From contig CM040453.1 of the NCBI GenBank assembly GCA_022749755.1, positions 10,611,368-10,675,367 on the forward strand: 64,000 nucleotides of DNA. Reading direction: 5' to 3'. The stretch is from Azadirachta indica (Eukaryota; Streptophyta; Magnoliopsida; Sapindales; Meliaceae). Below are positions 14,934 to 27,879 of the stretch, in pieces (position 1 is the first letter of the stretch; each line of letters starts with the position of its first letter). Below the pieces are notes generated by a model. It was not told where the DNA came from and made no database searches. It worked only from the letters and a program-made list of their open reading frames with translations. The position numbers and the translations under genes were made by a program.

Positions 14934-17900
14934 CTAAGCCCCACTTTGCATTGAGAAATGGGGTACTCGGCCAAGGGGTATTATAAAGTCCTTCATAACC
15001 TCATATTCTTCTGCACTTATTTGGGCTCCATCCAACACCTATTCAATTAACAATTAAAAAAATAGTAAATATTCAGAGATCATTTCATTTATATACCGCA
15101 TGACAAAATTTAAAGACACCCCACCCCATTAGCTTTTCCACATACCCCAAATCTTTATCTCAAATATAATGTTCCTATAACAAGATCTTTAATTACATTG
15201 GAGACAAAAACTGAGATCAATTCTGTTCAAAAGGCTTTAGTCCCTAAAATACCAAACAAACTATGACAAATTTAATTTCATTTGACTCACAATAGTTGAT
15301 TTAATACATACCTCAAACAAACTAAAGAATAAGATTCTCCACATACAAGCCATTAGCATTGCAACACGCTTTGAAACTTTTAGCTTAAAAGTTACATATT
15401 AAATCATTGGAAAAAAGTCTCACAATCAGTCTTTCATAGCATGATAATGCATCTTTTCACTGGACATGGAAAATATTTAAGCAATAACACCTTTACATAA
15501 ATTTCATCCATAAGATAACATCACGAACTGAACAAATGAATAACAAATATCCTGTATAGGGGTCTCACCTTACGAATCAGCATTGTTCTATTGGTCATAT
15601 GTGGTGTAAGAGCAGGAATCTTACAAACAGAGAGAGCATCAATAAAAAGAAGCCCAATCACTTGCCACTGTTTCATTCTGAATGCCGGAAGTGGATCAAC
15701 AAATGACATTGTATTCAACAAGCGTTCCTGCATAATAAACATAAGTGTTGGTTCACCAATCAAGTACATAATCAGATTAACACAAGAAGAAGCTTCTTTT
15801 GCATTAAAAATTATGAAAATATGTAATGCTACTCCGTAACCATCACATCTTATCCTCAGAAGAGAAGAAAATGATTAATGTTGAAATCTCCAAGTAATCG
15901 ACAAAACATGACAGAAAAATTAATAAAGAATTCAACTAAAATGTCGGATTTGCTTTAATACTAACAGATTAATGATCATAACTAGATCTGCATACAGAAT
16001 CGTCATAATAGAAGTACAAGACTCTGTCAGCATAATTAAAGATAGAAAGAAAATGCAGCAGGAGATAGAATGAGAGAGAAATTAGTCACACTAATCGGAA
16101 TCTGGATCCTAGGAATGAGAATGAGAAAAATGCAAACTTATTTCTCAACCCTAAATGATTTCATGTAACAGAAGAACTAATTCCTCTCTAATGTTTGAAG
16201 CAGCAACTATCTTCATATGCCTTTTTTCTTAGAAATATGTAGCAGATATCTTTATATTCCTCTCTATGGGGTTCAGCACACCTGAAGCTTTGAAAATTTC
16301 AAGCCTCAGGCGGCCCTTGCAAGTTCTTGTCTTTGCATGTGAGTTCATTATGTACATGCTATAAACTATGAACAAAAGCATCCATTACAGCTTAGAGGGG
16401 AAAGAGGTTTTATTATGGTTAAAACACAAGAATCTCAAATAAATATTCTATATTCCTCACCACCAAATCAACATTCATGCTTTCATATTAATAGGGAAAG
16501 AGCACAAAACTCTTAAACTTTTGACACAGAGCAAGAAGTTTAGAATTAGTACCACTCCCTTCTCCAGAGTAGATACTGGAGTTGGCAGCCTGAGATCAGT
16601 AACAAGCCCAGTTAAAGCCCGAGAAAGACAACCAGCAAGAGTTTGCATGATTTCGGAAGAGCGACCATCTCCCAGAACAATCTTCTGCGGGTACTCCCTC
16701 CCATTAACTGATAGATACTCTTCATGGAAACTTTCATCCCTCCCGTATATATAAGCCAATGAAGATGATGTTATCCATGAGAAAATAGCCATCCACATTG
16801 TTGCAAAAGGTGATAACTAATACACATTAAAAGTACTGCCGATGAAAACCTAAATTATGGATAGAACTTAAAAGTATTACTAACATAAACCTAAATTATG
16901 GATAGAACTTAAAACTATTACTAACATAAACCTAAAAGTCATAAATAATAGAAATTGAAAGTATTACTAACATAAACCTAAATTAGGAATAGAACTTGAG
17001 GACAGTATTGATTTAAGCAAGACTTACAGTTAAACTGAAACCCTCTGGTGGAGCATCAAACCACGAATCCTCAGGGTCAAACAAGTCAGTATGAGGAATC
17101 CCTGGTTTATTTGGCCACTTTACAGGAACTGCTTCTGGTTCAAGTGCATCAATATTCTCTGTTGATTTCCGTTCATTCTCATCATGTAGATGCGGTAGTA
17201 TAATAATTCCAGCTTCAGCCACTGAATATCAAAAGTAGAACGATGAATAGAAACCTCATAAAACTAGTTTCACTATTTAAACCAAGTAAAGTTTAACAAG
17301 TATTTATTGTACAATGACCTACCAGCATCATTGACATCAGAATCTCCAGATGCAACTGTCTCTGCTGCCTTGCTCAATGCCATTGCACAGGCCTCAGCTG
17401 ATGCAAACCGTAACGTATCATCATCATTATCATCATTAGTATCATCATCCATATCTCTAACCTCATAAAGATTTCTACTGCCAGAGCTATCAATTTTCTC
17501 ATCAGCCCACGTCACAGAACGACTCAATTTCTTTGGACCTGATGATTTAAGAGATGATCTGAGCATTGTGACATCTGATGTAGACTCTTTCTCAACATGG
17601 CTTTCCTTTTCAGCATCAAAGGTACTGATTTTGGAACCAGTCTGGGGAGGAACTGAAGCTGATGGCATCTCTTGACTGCCAAGTTCGTCTTTCACAAGAA
17701 GTTTACTTTTTCCTGTTGATTCTCTAGAAGTTGTACCAGTATCATCTTTTATGGAAGCTAATGATCCTAAGGCAGCACATCGATCTTCCAAGTTTTTACT
17801 ACAACCTTTTCCTTTTGACTCTTCAAAATTGGAATTGGATGATATCCCAATTGAATCACAAGGTTCTTTCGAAATGCTAAATTCGTCACTGGTGATAATG

Positions 17901-19804
17901 GTACTCATGAAGTCCATCTCACTGCAAAGTGACTCCTTTTTACTATTCGACTTCGTAGTCTTTGCAACCCCTGCAATGGACAACTACTTCAAACTCAATT
18001 TGAGTGAAAACAACTGAAATGACCAATAGAAGATCTATTGAGCAGTCTTTATTGAACACAATAGAACACTATAAATAATTACACCATACAGAGTTGATAG
18101 GCAATCAAGAAGACATAATAAGAATCAAGTGGGAAAACAGAGAATTATTATTCACGACAGCTTAGAGACAACAAATAAGATGCAAATGAAGATGGTAGAT
18201 CCATACTAGCTTCTCCAATGCCATAAACACAAGTAATAGAAAATTTATTGCAAGAGAACCAAAAATACAGAAATTCCAAGGATGTACCCTATATAAAAGG
18301 TAGAATTAAATCATAAGTCAATTCACCACACTTCACTGAGTCAATTTTCTGTAACCGACCACAAAAGAAACAAGAAGATCAATGTAGAGATTTAAAACTT
18401 GAGAAAAAGGCATAAATCAAAATATTGCTGCTACACCAAAACTAGGTGCAACGAACTAACGAGATGGCCTAGTGGATAAATCAGGAATGCAAAACAAAAA
18501 TAGCAATTGGAGCAGAGAATGATATTGCATTATAAGGTCACAATTGAACAGATCGAACAAATTCAAATTGATGTAACATGAAACCTATTTGTCAAAAGCA
18601 CTGTGGAAATTAACAAAAGTCCAATGACCAACTAATTAACATCAACAAGTAATAATTTCGTTGTGCTTCAGAACCCAATAGTAACAACAAAAGAATAGGC
18701 TTCAATAGGGGTTGAAACTGCAGCAGTTAAGAAGTTGCAGCCTTCCAAATAGGGAAAGTAAAAGAAGTTTCCACTTGTATCGAGAGTTATCAACAGATGA
18801 TCATACTCAAAAATGAATGTTATAACCAATCATTTATTCAAGACCAGAATATTTGGAGGATTCTTCATTCTCAACAATTTTCCCTCCATTTTTGTTCCTT
18901 TAACGGGCCTAGTATTTCCAGCAATGGCTCATTCCACAATTTACAACATACTAATTTCTGAACTAGTTGCAGCAAAAGGAGGAATTAACAAAATTAACTT
19001 AAAATTAATCCCGAACCAACCCAACCTCAGTTAAATTAGCTTTCCTTTCTTAATTTTTTATAATATTCTACATATCTCTCAGCCTTTTATCCACCCCAAA
19101 CAGCTAATGTGTTCCGTAAAAACCAACTTTTGGCATAGAACTAGCAATTTTATCACTCATAAGTAACCTAAACTTGATGAAATGAAACGCTACTGCAACC
19201 ATCAATAAAGAGTTATAAAGTAAAGATTAAGACCTTCTTTCTTTTTAATTGAAGACTTGTGCTTCAACCTGGGTTGCGGAATGTATCCTTCAATTGCATC
19301 CGAAGGGCCAGCATTCACTTCCCCAACACTCTTACTTTCTATATTCTCATTCTCTTGCACCTTCAATTCATCAAACATCCTCACAATCTTACTCTCCAGA
19401 TCCTCCTCAGCTTTTGAACTCTCAAACAACCTCATAACCTCTTCAAGTTTCTTCGGATTCAAAACCGCACACCTCTCTTCATTCAAACTCCCAGAAAACG
19501 CCTTGCTATTAACGAGGCAATCCGTCGAGCAGTACAAATACATCTCGTGAACGTCGTATACCTTGTGCTCTTTTAACGAAATCCGATACCGGCCCTTCCG
19601 CTGGCGAGACTCAGCCGGCGGCAGTGAATTCCGGCAGAGAGGGTAACCGCAGAGGTTTGCAATCGTTCGTTCCGTCACGACGTCATCGTAATCGCTCCGT
19701 GACATTAAAGACCCTGCGGCAAGTAATTGCTTTTCCGTCTCGATTCCTTCAAGTAAGGAGAGTTGCAGCTTGTGAACGGCGTCGTTTACCGCCTTATTCG
19801 CCAT
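14934..19804 (-). CDS. RPAP2/RTR1-type RNA polymerase II CTD phosphatase homologue
   Basis: Six exons: 19804-19234, 17970-17323, 17221-17028, 16816-16553, 15727-15569 and 15038-14934; 1941 nt, 646 aa, all GT-AG and in phase. The start chosen is the first ATG (MANKAVNDAVHKLQ); no upstream in-frame ATG is seen. The N-terminus carries the RTR1 zinc module: C52-x4-C57 (LCGYPLC) and C92-x3-C96 (YCSTDC). The middle is acidic and Ser-rich (DDDTNDDNDDDT), preceded by a KLSRSVTWADE motif that recurs in plant members. The C-terminal exons (LSPFATMWMAIFSW, ALTGLVTDLRLP, QWQVIGLLFIDAL) are conserved in the plant family. RPAP2/Rtr1 removes Ser5 phosphate from the Pol II CTD and helps nuclear import of the enzyme; the Arabidopsis member is RIMA. 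A missed short exon is possible, since some homologues are longer. Confidence 0.9.
16849..17000. repeat. 41-bp tandem repeat in intron 3 of the RPAP2-like gene
   Basis: CCTAAATTATGGATAGAACT... and ATTACTAACATAAA recur, with units starting near 16849, 16890, 16931 and (47 bp on) 16978. The last copies are diverged. Intronic minisatellite ending close to exon 3. Confidence 0.85.
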
Positions 19805-22480
19805 CGCTGCCAAAAGGACTAAACTACACTAAACCCTACTAACCAAATTCAGCGGCACAAAGTGAATAAGAGTTCGATTAATCAGTTTAATAGGATAATG
19901 CCATCGTTTTCAATTTTGAAATACAAGTTCCAGTTTACTACAGAAAAATGGAGCGCCAACTTCTTCCAAACTGCCGAGGACTGAAATTAACCAGTGGCAA
20001 GGTAAAGTACGGAACGGTGTCGTTCGTCTTTCTAAATCTCGGCGGCGGTGATGGTTAGGCTACACAAACGGGGTCGTTTCGTCGGAGAATTTTTTATCAG
20101 TCCCCGGGTTTAGGCGGTCCAAGAGCCTAGACAAGAGGCGTAAAGCATTAAATAGGCGCATTTTCAGATTTATAGATAGAAAGAAACGAATGGCTGATAT
20201 CACACGTTTTCTTGTAGAATTACAAATAAGGACGAATTTCGTGTTAGTAAAATTACAAAAAAGAATCTAATTTGTTTTTGTTTTCACGAGAATTCCCACG
20301 GTTACAACTCACCCGATATTTCCCTCAATTTTGTATTTTTTTCCTAATTTATTTATTATATGAAATCATTTTTTGGAATTAATAGTATTATAATTAAGAG
20401 TTGTATTGAGAGTTTACCTAAATATTTTTAGAGTAAAATATCTTACATCTTTAGTGTTTAATGGGGTTGAGACTGAATTAAGTTATAAGTACTAAAATAA
20501 ATTCTTCAAAATCGGAAGAAGTGAGTCCCTTTAATTGAGCCTGACCCAAAACTAGGGCTATGGGCCCAAAACAAAAACTCAGATAAAGTCTTCTTGATTT
20601 CCGAATTGTCTATCCTCACATCATATTGGCCCAAACTATTATATACAGTTCCCTCAAAGGACCTATTCATATATTTATGAATTTTCCACTTTCTCGAACT
20701 CCTGTACTCCACTAAAATTAGGGTTGTGCACTCAAAATTGAGAATATTTACTCGATCTTGGGCTTGAAAAATTATACATACTCCCCTGGAAATACATATT
20801 AAATATCTATAATTTTTTATTTTCATATCAAACTTCTTTTAAATCAAAAAATGTGTCGCAACATTAAACTAAACTGGCTTAGGAGTAAATTTTAAATTCA
20901 TTCTACCCTAATTATTTATGATAAACTTGAAATATCAACCCGACCTTATATTGGTAATTCTTGATCATTAACTTAGAATTTATTTAATATAACTTTTGAT
21001 ATAAAATTTTTTAAAATAGAATGTTTATCCTAAAGTTTTATAAATAAAATTTTTAATAAAAGTTTATTAATCGTTTAGTTGTTAGAAATAATTTTTACAA
21101 AAAATTAAAAATTATTTTAATAAACAAAATTTTAATATTCTATTTCAAAATAAAATAAAAATATTTTAAATAATTTTATCCTTTTAAAAAAAAAAAAAAA
21201 AAGTTCTATTATTAAAAATTTAAATTTTAGTTTCTTTTAATACAAAGAAAATTATTTTTTTAATTTGTAAAATCTTTTCTCCAATACCAAGCAAACGTCA
21301 TCAAAAAAATTAAAAAAAACTTTTATTGACTAATAAAAAAAAAAAAAGCAAATCAAAGGGCAAATATGCTATTTAGCATATAACTAGTATAATTATATTT
21401 TTGCCCCAAATTGAATGTTGGTGTAGTGTTATTCAATAGTCTAATGAAGTCTTCAATATCATTGAAATTCATGTTCTACGACCTATCCATTCATGTAATA
21501 ATCGTTTTTATTTTAAATATTGTTGATTAAAATATAGGGATTAAAAATTCAATCACCATCTATTAATTGTTAAATGTATTTAATCAATTTATTTCTCATT
21601 TTTTCCCATATAATCCTAAATGACATAGCTATCCATCAACTAATTAGAAATTATTTTCAACATTTTTCTTTTTATTTTATTAATTGAAATGTTTAAATCT
21701 TAGTAATCTATTTGTTATTTATTATAAAACGTTTGGATAAGAGTAACAAACCTTACACATTAAACATCAAACTCTTATTTTTTATTGTTATTAAAATTTA
21801 TAGAATGGCTATGAACGTCAAACAAATCCCAAATCACTCGAACTATGCTCAATAAAAAAAATCTATTTATTTAAATTCAACCAATTATATTAAGACAAAA
21901 AAAATAATTGCTTGGACTTCCAATGAACTTTTATAATTTAAGATATTTTAAATAAATTATTAAGTAATTTTTTAATTTTTAATTTTTCTATTTTAGCTTT
22001 CGCTTAGTGTTATTTAATACATGTAATTATAGTTTGTACAAAATTAAGAGATAAGTTATCTACAATCTAATTTTTTGGATATTATTTAAAATTAATTTAA
22101 ATTTTAAAGAAAGCAATTTACAAAATTGTTTCAAATAGCGAAGAAAGGAAATTAAAGGGATAATAACATCCAAGTACCTAAAATAGTATAATTTCATAAA
22201 TAAAGCTATAGTTTAATAATGCATATAAAATAAGTCTCTTACCATCTTATCAAAATGTCCAAATTATTATTATGATTTTTAATTTTTAAATTTTAATTAT
22301 CACAATGTTAGAATACGTAATAATACATTATAAGGTAGTTCTGTCATTTTAATAGGTGTAAATGATAAATAGGGGTCTTATTTATACACGTGAATACATT
22401 TGTTTGCTTTCTGAAAAATAAAAAATAAAGGGCCCTAATGTTATTATCCAAGAAATTAATTTTCAGAAAGTAATTTAAAA
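19805..22480. other. Intergenic region between the RPAP2-like gene and SPT16 copy A
   Basis: Starts with the promoter and leader of the minus-strand RPAP2-like gene (GC-richer, around 19.85-20.15 kb), then becomes extremely AT-rich. A segment at about 20990-21200 resembles one at 30140-30380. No supported gene; the longest frames are short and unrecognised. Confidence 0.5.
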
Positions 22481-22489
22481 TTATGAATG

Positions 22490-23551
22490 AATTTCACAGA
22501 AAAGTGAGAGCAGAGGAACCAGACCTCACGGATTCAAACTTATTTCTGTCCTCTCTGCACCTGCAATTCAATCGAATTCTCTTATCAAACCTTCACCAAT
22601 TTCGTCGCATCAAATCTTATGCTTGATCCAATTTACGCTCTTGAAAGTTCTCACATCTGGTTTTTGTTCATGTAATTTTTTTTTTTTGGCTTGAGTACAT
22701 ATGCCTATGATAATCTTCGAATGTGGATGATTTCTTCATCTGGGTTGTTTTTATTTTACTCATTCTCTGATGATTTTGCGGCCAAAATCAAATCTTTTTC
22801 CAAAAAACCAGAGGAAAAGACCAAAATTTCACTTTATGTTTGGGATACAAGGATCCAGGTTCAGAGACACTTATTAGGGGATGCAGAGGTGATCTACTTG
22901 TTTTTATATTTCAATTTGAATTTGGGGTATAGTTGGGTGATTAATGGATTTTTTGTGTGGGGTTGAATGAATCTGATTTAGTTGCAGGTCAGTTTCATCT
23001 ATTGCTTTGTTTGGTTGCTTAGTAATTGAAGGAAACTTGAAAAAGAAACTGCAATATTATATTTTTATATTATTGTCAGTTTTGAAAAAATAATTTTTCT
23101 TTTTTACCAACTTTGTTGAATTGATGCATCACAAAGGAAGATGAAAGAAAATTTTGTTCTTTATTATAAGTACTGAGGATTTGGTTAATCATGTTCTTTT
23201 TTGCAATGATTTTAAGGTCAATAATGTGTAACTCCTAGTAAAATTAACTACATGTTGCTCAAATAATGATTTTAAGGTCAATAATGTCAAAATGCTGTTG
23301 TAATTTTGAAATTAATGCTGAAGCTTGAATTTTAGAAAATGGTCACTTTTTCTGTTTTCCTGCAATGTTCGTGTAACCAATTATATCTTTTGTGCTGTGC
23401 TAAGTGAAGATCAATGCCAATATAGAAGTTTGATTGAATTGATGTTCACCACAGCGGACAGAGGAATGGAAACTTATCGTTATTGTTTGTTATCTTTTAT
23501 AGATTATGCTGAGTTGTCGAGGGTACATATTGTGATCTTGAATTATTTCCA
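22490..23551 (+). promoter_or_regulatory. Probable 5' leader and leader intron of SPT16 copy A
   Basis: From about 22490 composition shifts from AT-rich intergenic to transcribed-like sequence with pyrimidine-rich stretches, about 1 kb ahead of the SPT16 start. A 23-bp direct repeat (core ATGATTTTAAGGTCAATAA) occurs near 23205 and 23265. Splice sites of a leader intron are not resolved. Confidence 0.4.
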
Positions 23552-26500
23552 ATGGCTGAACATCGGAGCAGTACCATCAAACCTGCAACTGGCAAGCCTT
23601 CTGGGACTGCCAATTCGTATGCTATCAATCTGGATAACTTCAGTAAGCGGCTGAAAATGTTATATTCTCATTGGACCGAACACAACAGTGATATGTGGGG
23701 TGCTTCTACCGCTCTTGCTATAGCAACTCCTCCGGTTTCAGAAGATTTGCGGTATTTAAAGTCCTCAGCATTGAACATATGGTTGGTTGGTTGTGAGTTC
23801 CCTGAGACCATTATGGTTTTTCTAAAGAAGCAGCTCCATTTCTTGTGTAGCCAGAAAAAGGCATCTTTGCTTGAAGTTGTAAAGAAGTCTGCCAAAGAGG
23901 CTGTGGGTGTTGAAGTTGTGATACATGTAAAAGCCAAAATGAATGATGGAACTGGTTTGATGGATAAAATTTTCAGCGTTGTTAATGATCAGTCAAAATC
24001 TGGTGAACACAATGCTCCTGTTGTCGGTCACATTTCAAGAGAGGCTCCCGAAGGGAAGCTTTTGGAGACCTGGGATGCAAAACTGAAAAAAGAAAATTTT
24101 CAGCTAAGTGATGTATCAAGTGGGTTCTCGGACTTGTTTGCCATAAAAGATGATACCGAGCTTACAAATATCAAGAAAGCTGCGTTCTTGAGTTCGTCAG
24201 TGATGAAACAATTTGTGGTTCCTAAGCTTGAAAAGGTCATTGATGAAGAGAAGAAGGTCTCTCATTCCTCTTTAATGGATGAGACAGAGAAGGCCATTTT
24301 AGAACCTGCAAGAATTAAGGTCAAATTGAAGGCAGAGAATGTTGATATCTGCTACCCTCCCATTTTTCAGAGTGGAGGAGAGTTTGATCTGAAACCAAGT
24401 GCATCGAGCAATGATGACTACCTGTACTATGACTCTACTAGTGTGATCATATGTGCAATTGGATCCCGATACAATAGCTATTGCTCTAATGTTGCTCGGA
24501 CTTTTTTGATTGATGCTAATGCAATGCAGAGTAAGGCTTATGAGGTCCTCCTTAAGGCACATGAAGCAGCAATAAATGTTTTGAAATCTGGTAACAAAAT
24601 GAGTGCTGTATATGAAGCAGCAGTCTCTGTAGTTGAAAAGGATGCTCCTGAATTAGCTGCAAATATGACTAGAACTGCAGGAACTGGGATTGGTCTTGAG
24701 TTTCGTGAGTCAGGGCTTAGTCTTAATGCCAAGAATGATCGTAAATTGAAAGCAGGCATGGTTTTCAATGTTTCACTCGGTTTTCAGAACTTGCAGACGG
24801 AGACCAAGAACCCAAAGACACGGAAATTCTCAGTGTTACTCGCAGATACTGTTATTGTTGGTGAAAAGGTACCTGATATTATCACTGCTAAAAGTTCCAA
24901 AGCTGTGAAGGATGTGGCATACTCGTTCAATGAGGATGATGAAGAAGAAGAACAACCGAAAGTCAAAGTTGAGGATAAAGGTGGCGAGCCAATATTGTCT
25001 AAGGCAATATTGAGGTCAGACAATCAAGAAATGTCGAAGGAGGAGCTTCGGAGGCAGCACCAGGCAGAACTCGCCCGTCAAAAGAATGAAGAAACTGCTA
25101 GAAGGCTTGCTGGCAGGGGCTCTGGGGCAGCAGAAAACCGTGGTGCAGTAAAAACAATTGGTGATTTGGTTGCATATAAGAATGTAAATGATCTTCCCCC
25201 TCCAAGAGATTTGATGATTCAGGTTGACCAGAAGAATGAAGCAATTCTCTTTCCAATATATGGTAGCATGGTTCCATTCCATGTTGCCACTGTCAAGAGT
25301 GTGTCGAGCCAACAAGACACGAACCGGTCTTGCTACATCCGAATAATTTTTAATGTACCAGGAACCTCTTTCACCCCTCATGATTCAAATTCTCTAAAGT
25401 TCCAAGGATCGATTTATTTGAAAGAGGTTTCATTCCGCTCTAAGGACTCAAGGCATATAAGTGAGGTGGTACAGCAGATTAAAACACTACGCCGACAAGT
25501 CACTTCCAGGGAGTCTGAAAGAGCAGAGAGAGCAACTTTAGTTACTCAGGAAAAGCTTCAACTTTCATCAGCCAAATTCAAGCCAATAAAATTGTTTGAT
25601 CTATGGATTCGTCCACCTTTTGGTGGTCGTGGAAGAAAGCTGACAGGTTCCCTGGAAGCCCACACAAATGGGTTTCGATATTCTACCTCAAGGCCAGATG
25701 AACGTGTTGATGTAATGTTTGGTAATATTAAGCATGCATTCTTTCAGCCAGCAGATAGGGAAATGATCACTCTCTTACACTTTCATCTGCATAACCACAT
25801 AATGGTGGGAAACAAAAAAACCAAGGATGTGCAGTTCTACATTGAGGTGATGGATGTGGTTCAAACGCTAGGTGGCGGAAAAAGATCTGCCTATGACCCA
25901 GATGAGATTGAGGAAGAACAACGTGAGAGGGCCCGAAAGAATAAAATCAACATGGATTTCCAGAACTTTGTCAACCGGGTAAATGATTTGTGGGGTCAAC
26001 CTCAATTTAAAGGGCTTGACCTCGAGTTTGATCAGCCTCTGAGAAAGCTTGGCTTCCATGGTGTTCCCCACAAATCCTCAGCTTTCATTGTCCCAACATC
26101 AAGCTGCCTGGTGGAGCTAATAGAAACACCTTTTGTGGTAATCACTTTAAGTGAGATTGAGATAGTTAACCTGGAGAGAGTTGGTCTTGGGCAGAAGAAT
26201 TTTGATATGACTGTAGTATTTAAGGATTTCAAGCGTGATGTCCTTCGAATCGATTCTATTCCCTCTACATCTCTAGATGGTATTAAGGAGTGGCTTGACA
26301 CTACAGACCTCAAGTATTACGAGAGCAGGTTAAATTTGAACTGGCGGCCTATATTGAAAACCATAATTGATGATCCAGAAAAATTCATCGAGGACGGTGG
26401 ATGGGAGTTTCTAAACATGGAAGCCAGTGATTCAGAATCTGAGAACTCGCAAGATTCAGACCAAGGGTATGTGCCTTCTGATGTGCAGTCTGACTCGGGA

Positions 26501-26767
26501 TCTGACGAGGAGGATGATGACAGTGAGTCCTTGGTGGAGTCAGAGGATGATGAAGAAGAGGATTCTGATGAAGACTCAGAGGAAGATAAAGGAAAGACGT
26601 GGGAAGAGTTGGAGAGAGAAGCGAGCTATGCAGACAGGGAAAAAGGGCATGACTCAGACAGTGAAGAGGATAGGAAGAGAAGGAAGATGAAGGCTTTTGG
26701 AAAAGCTCGAGCACCCGAGAAGAGAAATCCTGGTGGCAATATTCCTAAGAGGGCAAAATTAAGATAA
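23552..26767 (+). CDS. SPT16: FACT complex subunit SPT16 (copy A)
   Basis: One uninterrupted frame of 1071 aa, typical length for plant SPT16. Start MAEHRSSTIKP matches the N-terminal pattern of copy B. Regions by family knowledge: an aminopeptidase-like (M24 fold, non-catalytic) N-terminal domain to about residue 450; a linker with KEELRRQHQAELARQKNEE; the dimerisation/middle domain with the tandem-PH (Rtt106-like) part (HFHLHNHIMVGNKKTKDVQF, GFHGVPHKSSAFIVPTSSCL); an acidic Ser/Asp/Glu tail from about residue 955; and a basic end (DRKRRKMKAFGKARAP) that could be a nuclear localisation signal. With SSRP1 it forms FACT, which removes and restores H2A-H2B dimers during Pol II elongation and replication. 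The coding part has no intron. It faces copy B tail to tail. Confidence 0.97.
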   Translation: MAEHRSSTIKPATGKPSGTANSYAINLDNFSKRLKMLYSHWTEHNSDMWGASTALAIATPPVSEDLRYLKSSALNIWLVGCEFPETIMVFLKKQLHFLCSQKKASLLEVVKKSAKEAVGVEVVIHVKAKMNDGTGLMDKIFSVVNDQSKSGEHNAPVVGHISREAPEGKLLETWDAKLKKENFQLSDVSSGFSDLFAIKDDTELTNIKKAAFLSSSVMKQFVVPKLEKVIDEEKKVSHSSLMDETEKAILEPARIKVKLKAENVDICYPPIFQSGGEFDLKPSASSNDDYLYYDSTSVIICAIGSRYNSYCSNVARTFLIDANAMQSKAYEVLLKAHEAAINVLKSGNKMSAVYEAAVSVVEKDAPELAANMTRTAGTGIGLEFRESGLSLNAKNDRKLKAGMVFNVSLGFQNLQTETKNPKTRKFSVLLADTVIVGEKVPDIITAKSSKAVKDVAYSFNEDDEEEEQPKVKVEDKGGEPILSKAILRSDNQEMSKEELRRQHQAELARQKNEETARRLAGRGSGAAENRGAVKTIGDLVAYKNVNDLPPPRDLMIQVDQKNEAILFPIYGSMVPFHVATVKSVSSQQDTNRSCYIRIIFNVPGTSFTPHDSNSLKFQGSIYLKEVSFRSKDSRHISEVVQQIKTLRRQVTSRESERAERATLVTQEKLQLSSAKFKPIKLFDLWIRPPFGGRGRKLTGSLEAHTNGFRYSTSRPDERVDVMFGNIKHAFFQPADREMITLLHFHLHNHIMVGNKKTKDVQFYIEVMDVVQTLGGGKRSAYDPDEIEEEQRERARKNKINMDFQNFVNRVNDLWGQPQFKGLDLEFDQPLRKLGFHGVPHKSSAFIVPTSSCLVELIETPFVVITLSEIEIVNLERVGLGQKNFDMTVVFKDFKRDVLRIDSIPSTSLDGIKEWLDTTDLKYYESRLNLNWRPILKTIIDDPEKFIEDGGWEFLNMEASDSESENSQDSDQGYVPSDVQSDSGSDEEDDDSESLVESEDDEEEDSDEDSEEDKGKTWEELEREASYADREKGHDSDSEEDRKRRKMKAFGKARAPEKRNPGGNIPKRAKLR

Positions 26768-27870
26768 CAGGTTTTCAGCTCCATTCCTCTAATGTGCTAT
26801 AAATACATGCAATTTTCTATCATTAATAGATGGTATAACATTATTTACCTTGTAAATTATCAGCTTGGCTATGTTTTAGAAGGTTCTGGTTTTAAAAGAG
26901 TTCAAATATGTTCTGTTTTTCTGTTTTGTTTTCGTACATTGCTACTTTGCCTCCAAATTTTCTCTCATCCTCTGACTGATTTATCATTTTCCATCGCATG
27001 CCAGCTGAGAATCTGTAGTTTTATCCTGAAATCAAGATGATACCAAGTAATATTTTCCATGAGGAGAAATTTCTTTTCATTTACAGAACGATTATCTTGT
27101 ATAGATATTGTCTGTAACTACACATCACAAGGGCTGCTGTGTTTTGATTACAAATATGTTTAGCTACTGATTCCCACCAATCTTGACTTAATTGTGTAGG
27201 TTTTTGTTGTAATAGCACTTGCTTCCTGCATGAAATCTTCTTATGAAATCTTATTTTGGCTTTTGGCAAAGAGCCCTTAAATTCCAATACGAATTTATAT
27301 AATAAAAGGCAATGAATGATTGAGAGTGCTGGCCAGTTTCATTTGAATTGGGCGTAAATTTTTGGACAGTTATATATTAGATTTAATTAAAATTCACAAC
27401 TCCTGATGGATTTTTAACGTAATTTGCCTAAGTTTTCTTTTGTCCCTTCAACTCGCAAAAATGATTCCACTGAACAAATGAACAGGCAACTGACTCAAAC
27501 ATTTACTACTCTTAAGTGATTAATATTTAGATCTGTTTTGAGAAGCAGAAACCAAACTACAGCTGAAAAAGTTTCATCATGTTCAGACTGCAGCATCAAA
27601 TTATCTTCATCTACTTTTTCTTCTTAATCAAGTAAAGAATCAAACCTTTCTATGTGTTCTTGTTTTTCTAATATTTATATTCTTTCCAAAAGGAACTATA
27701 TTAGCTTCAAAGTTAGGTACTATAAAAGTTGATTTTTTAAAGAAAATTTACTTCATTTGCTGTGATCATAACTTCTACTATTTCCTAAAATAACATTTAA
27801 ATCTCAAATAAATTTACATTCACCAGTTCTTTTTTTTTTTAATTGGGTAGTAAATGTATGTATTTTATCA
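26768..27870. other. 3' side of SPT16 copy A
   Basis: Probable 3' untranslated region over the first few hundred bases, then AT-rich intergenic DNA up to the MITE. No gene recognised. Confidence 0.5.
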
Positions 27871-27879
27871 TTAATTTTA

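Noticed and set aside
16521..16754. Plus-strand 77-codon frame within the RPAP2-like gene
   Set aside because: Antisense shadow of exon 4.
20506..20826. 106-codon minus-strand frame
   Set aside because: No recognised family, AT-rich composition, no splice or promoter support; may be a decayed relic but cannot be assigned.
22691..22966. 91-codon frame ahead of SPT16 copy A
   Set aside because: Lies in the probable leader; no family resemblance.
26385..26714. 109-codon minus-strand frame opposite the SPT16 copy A tail
   Set aside because: Shadow of the acidic region; no family match and no promoter context.
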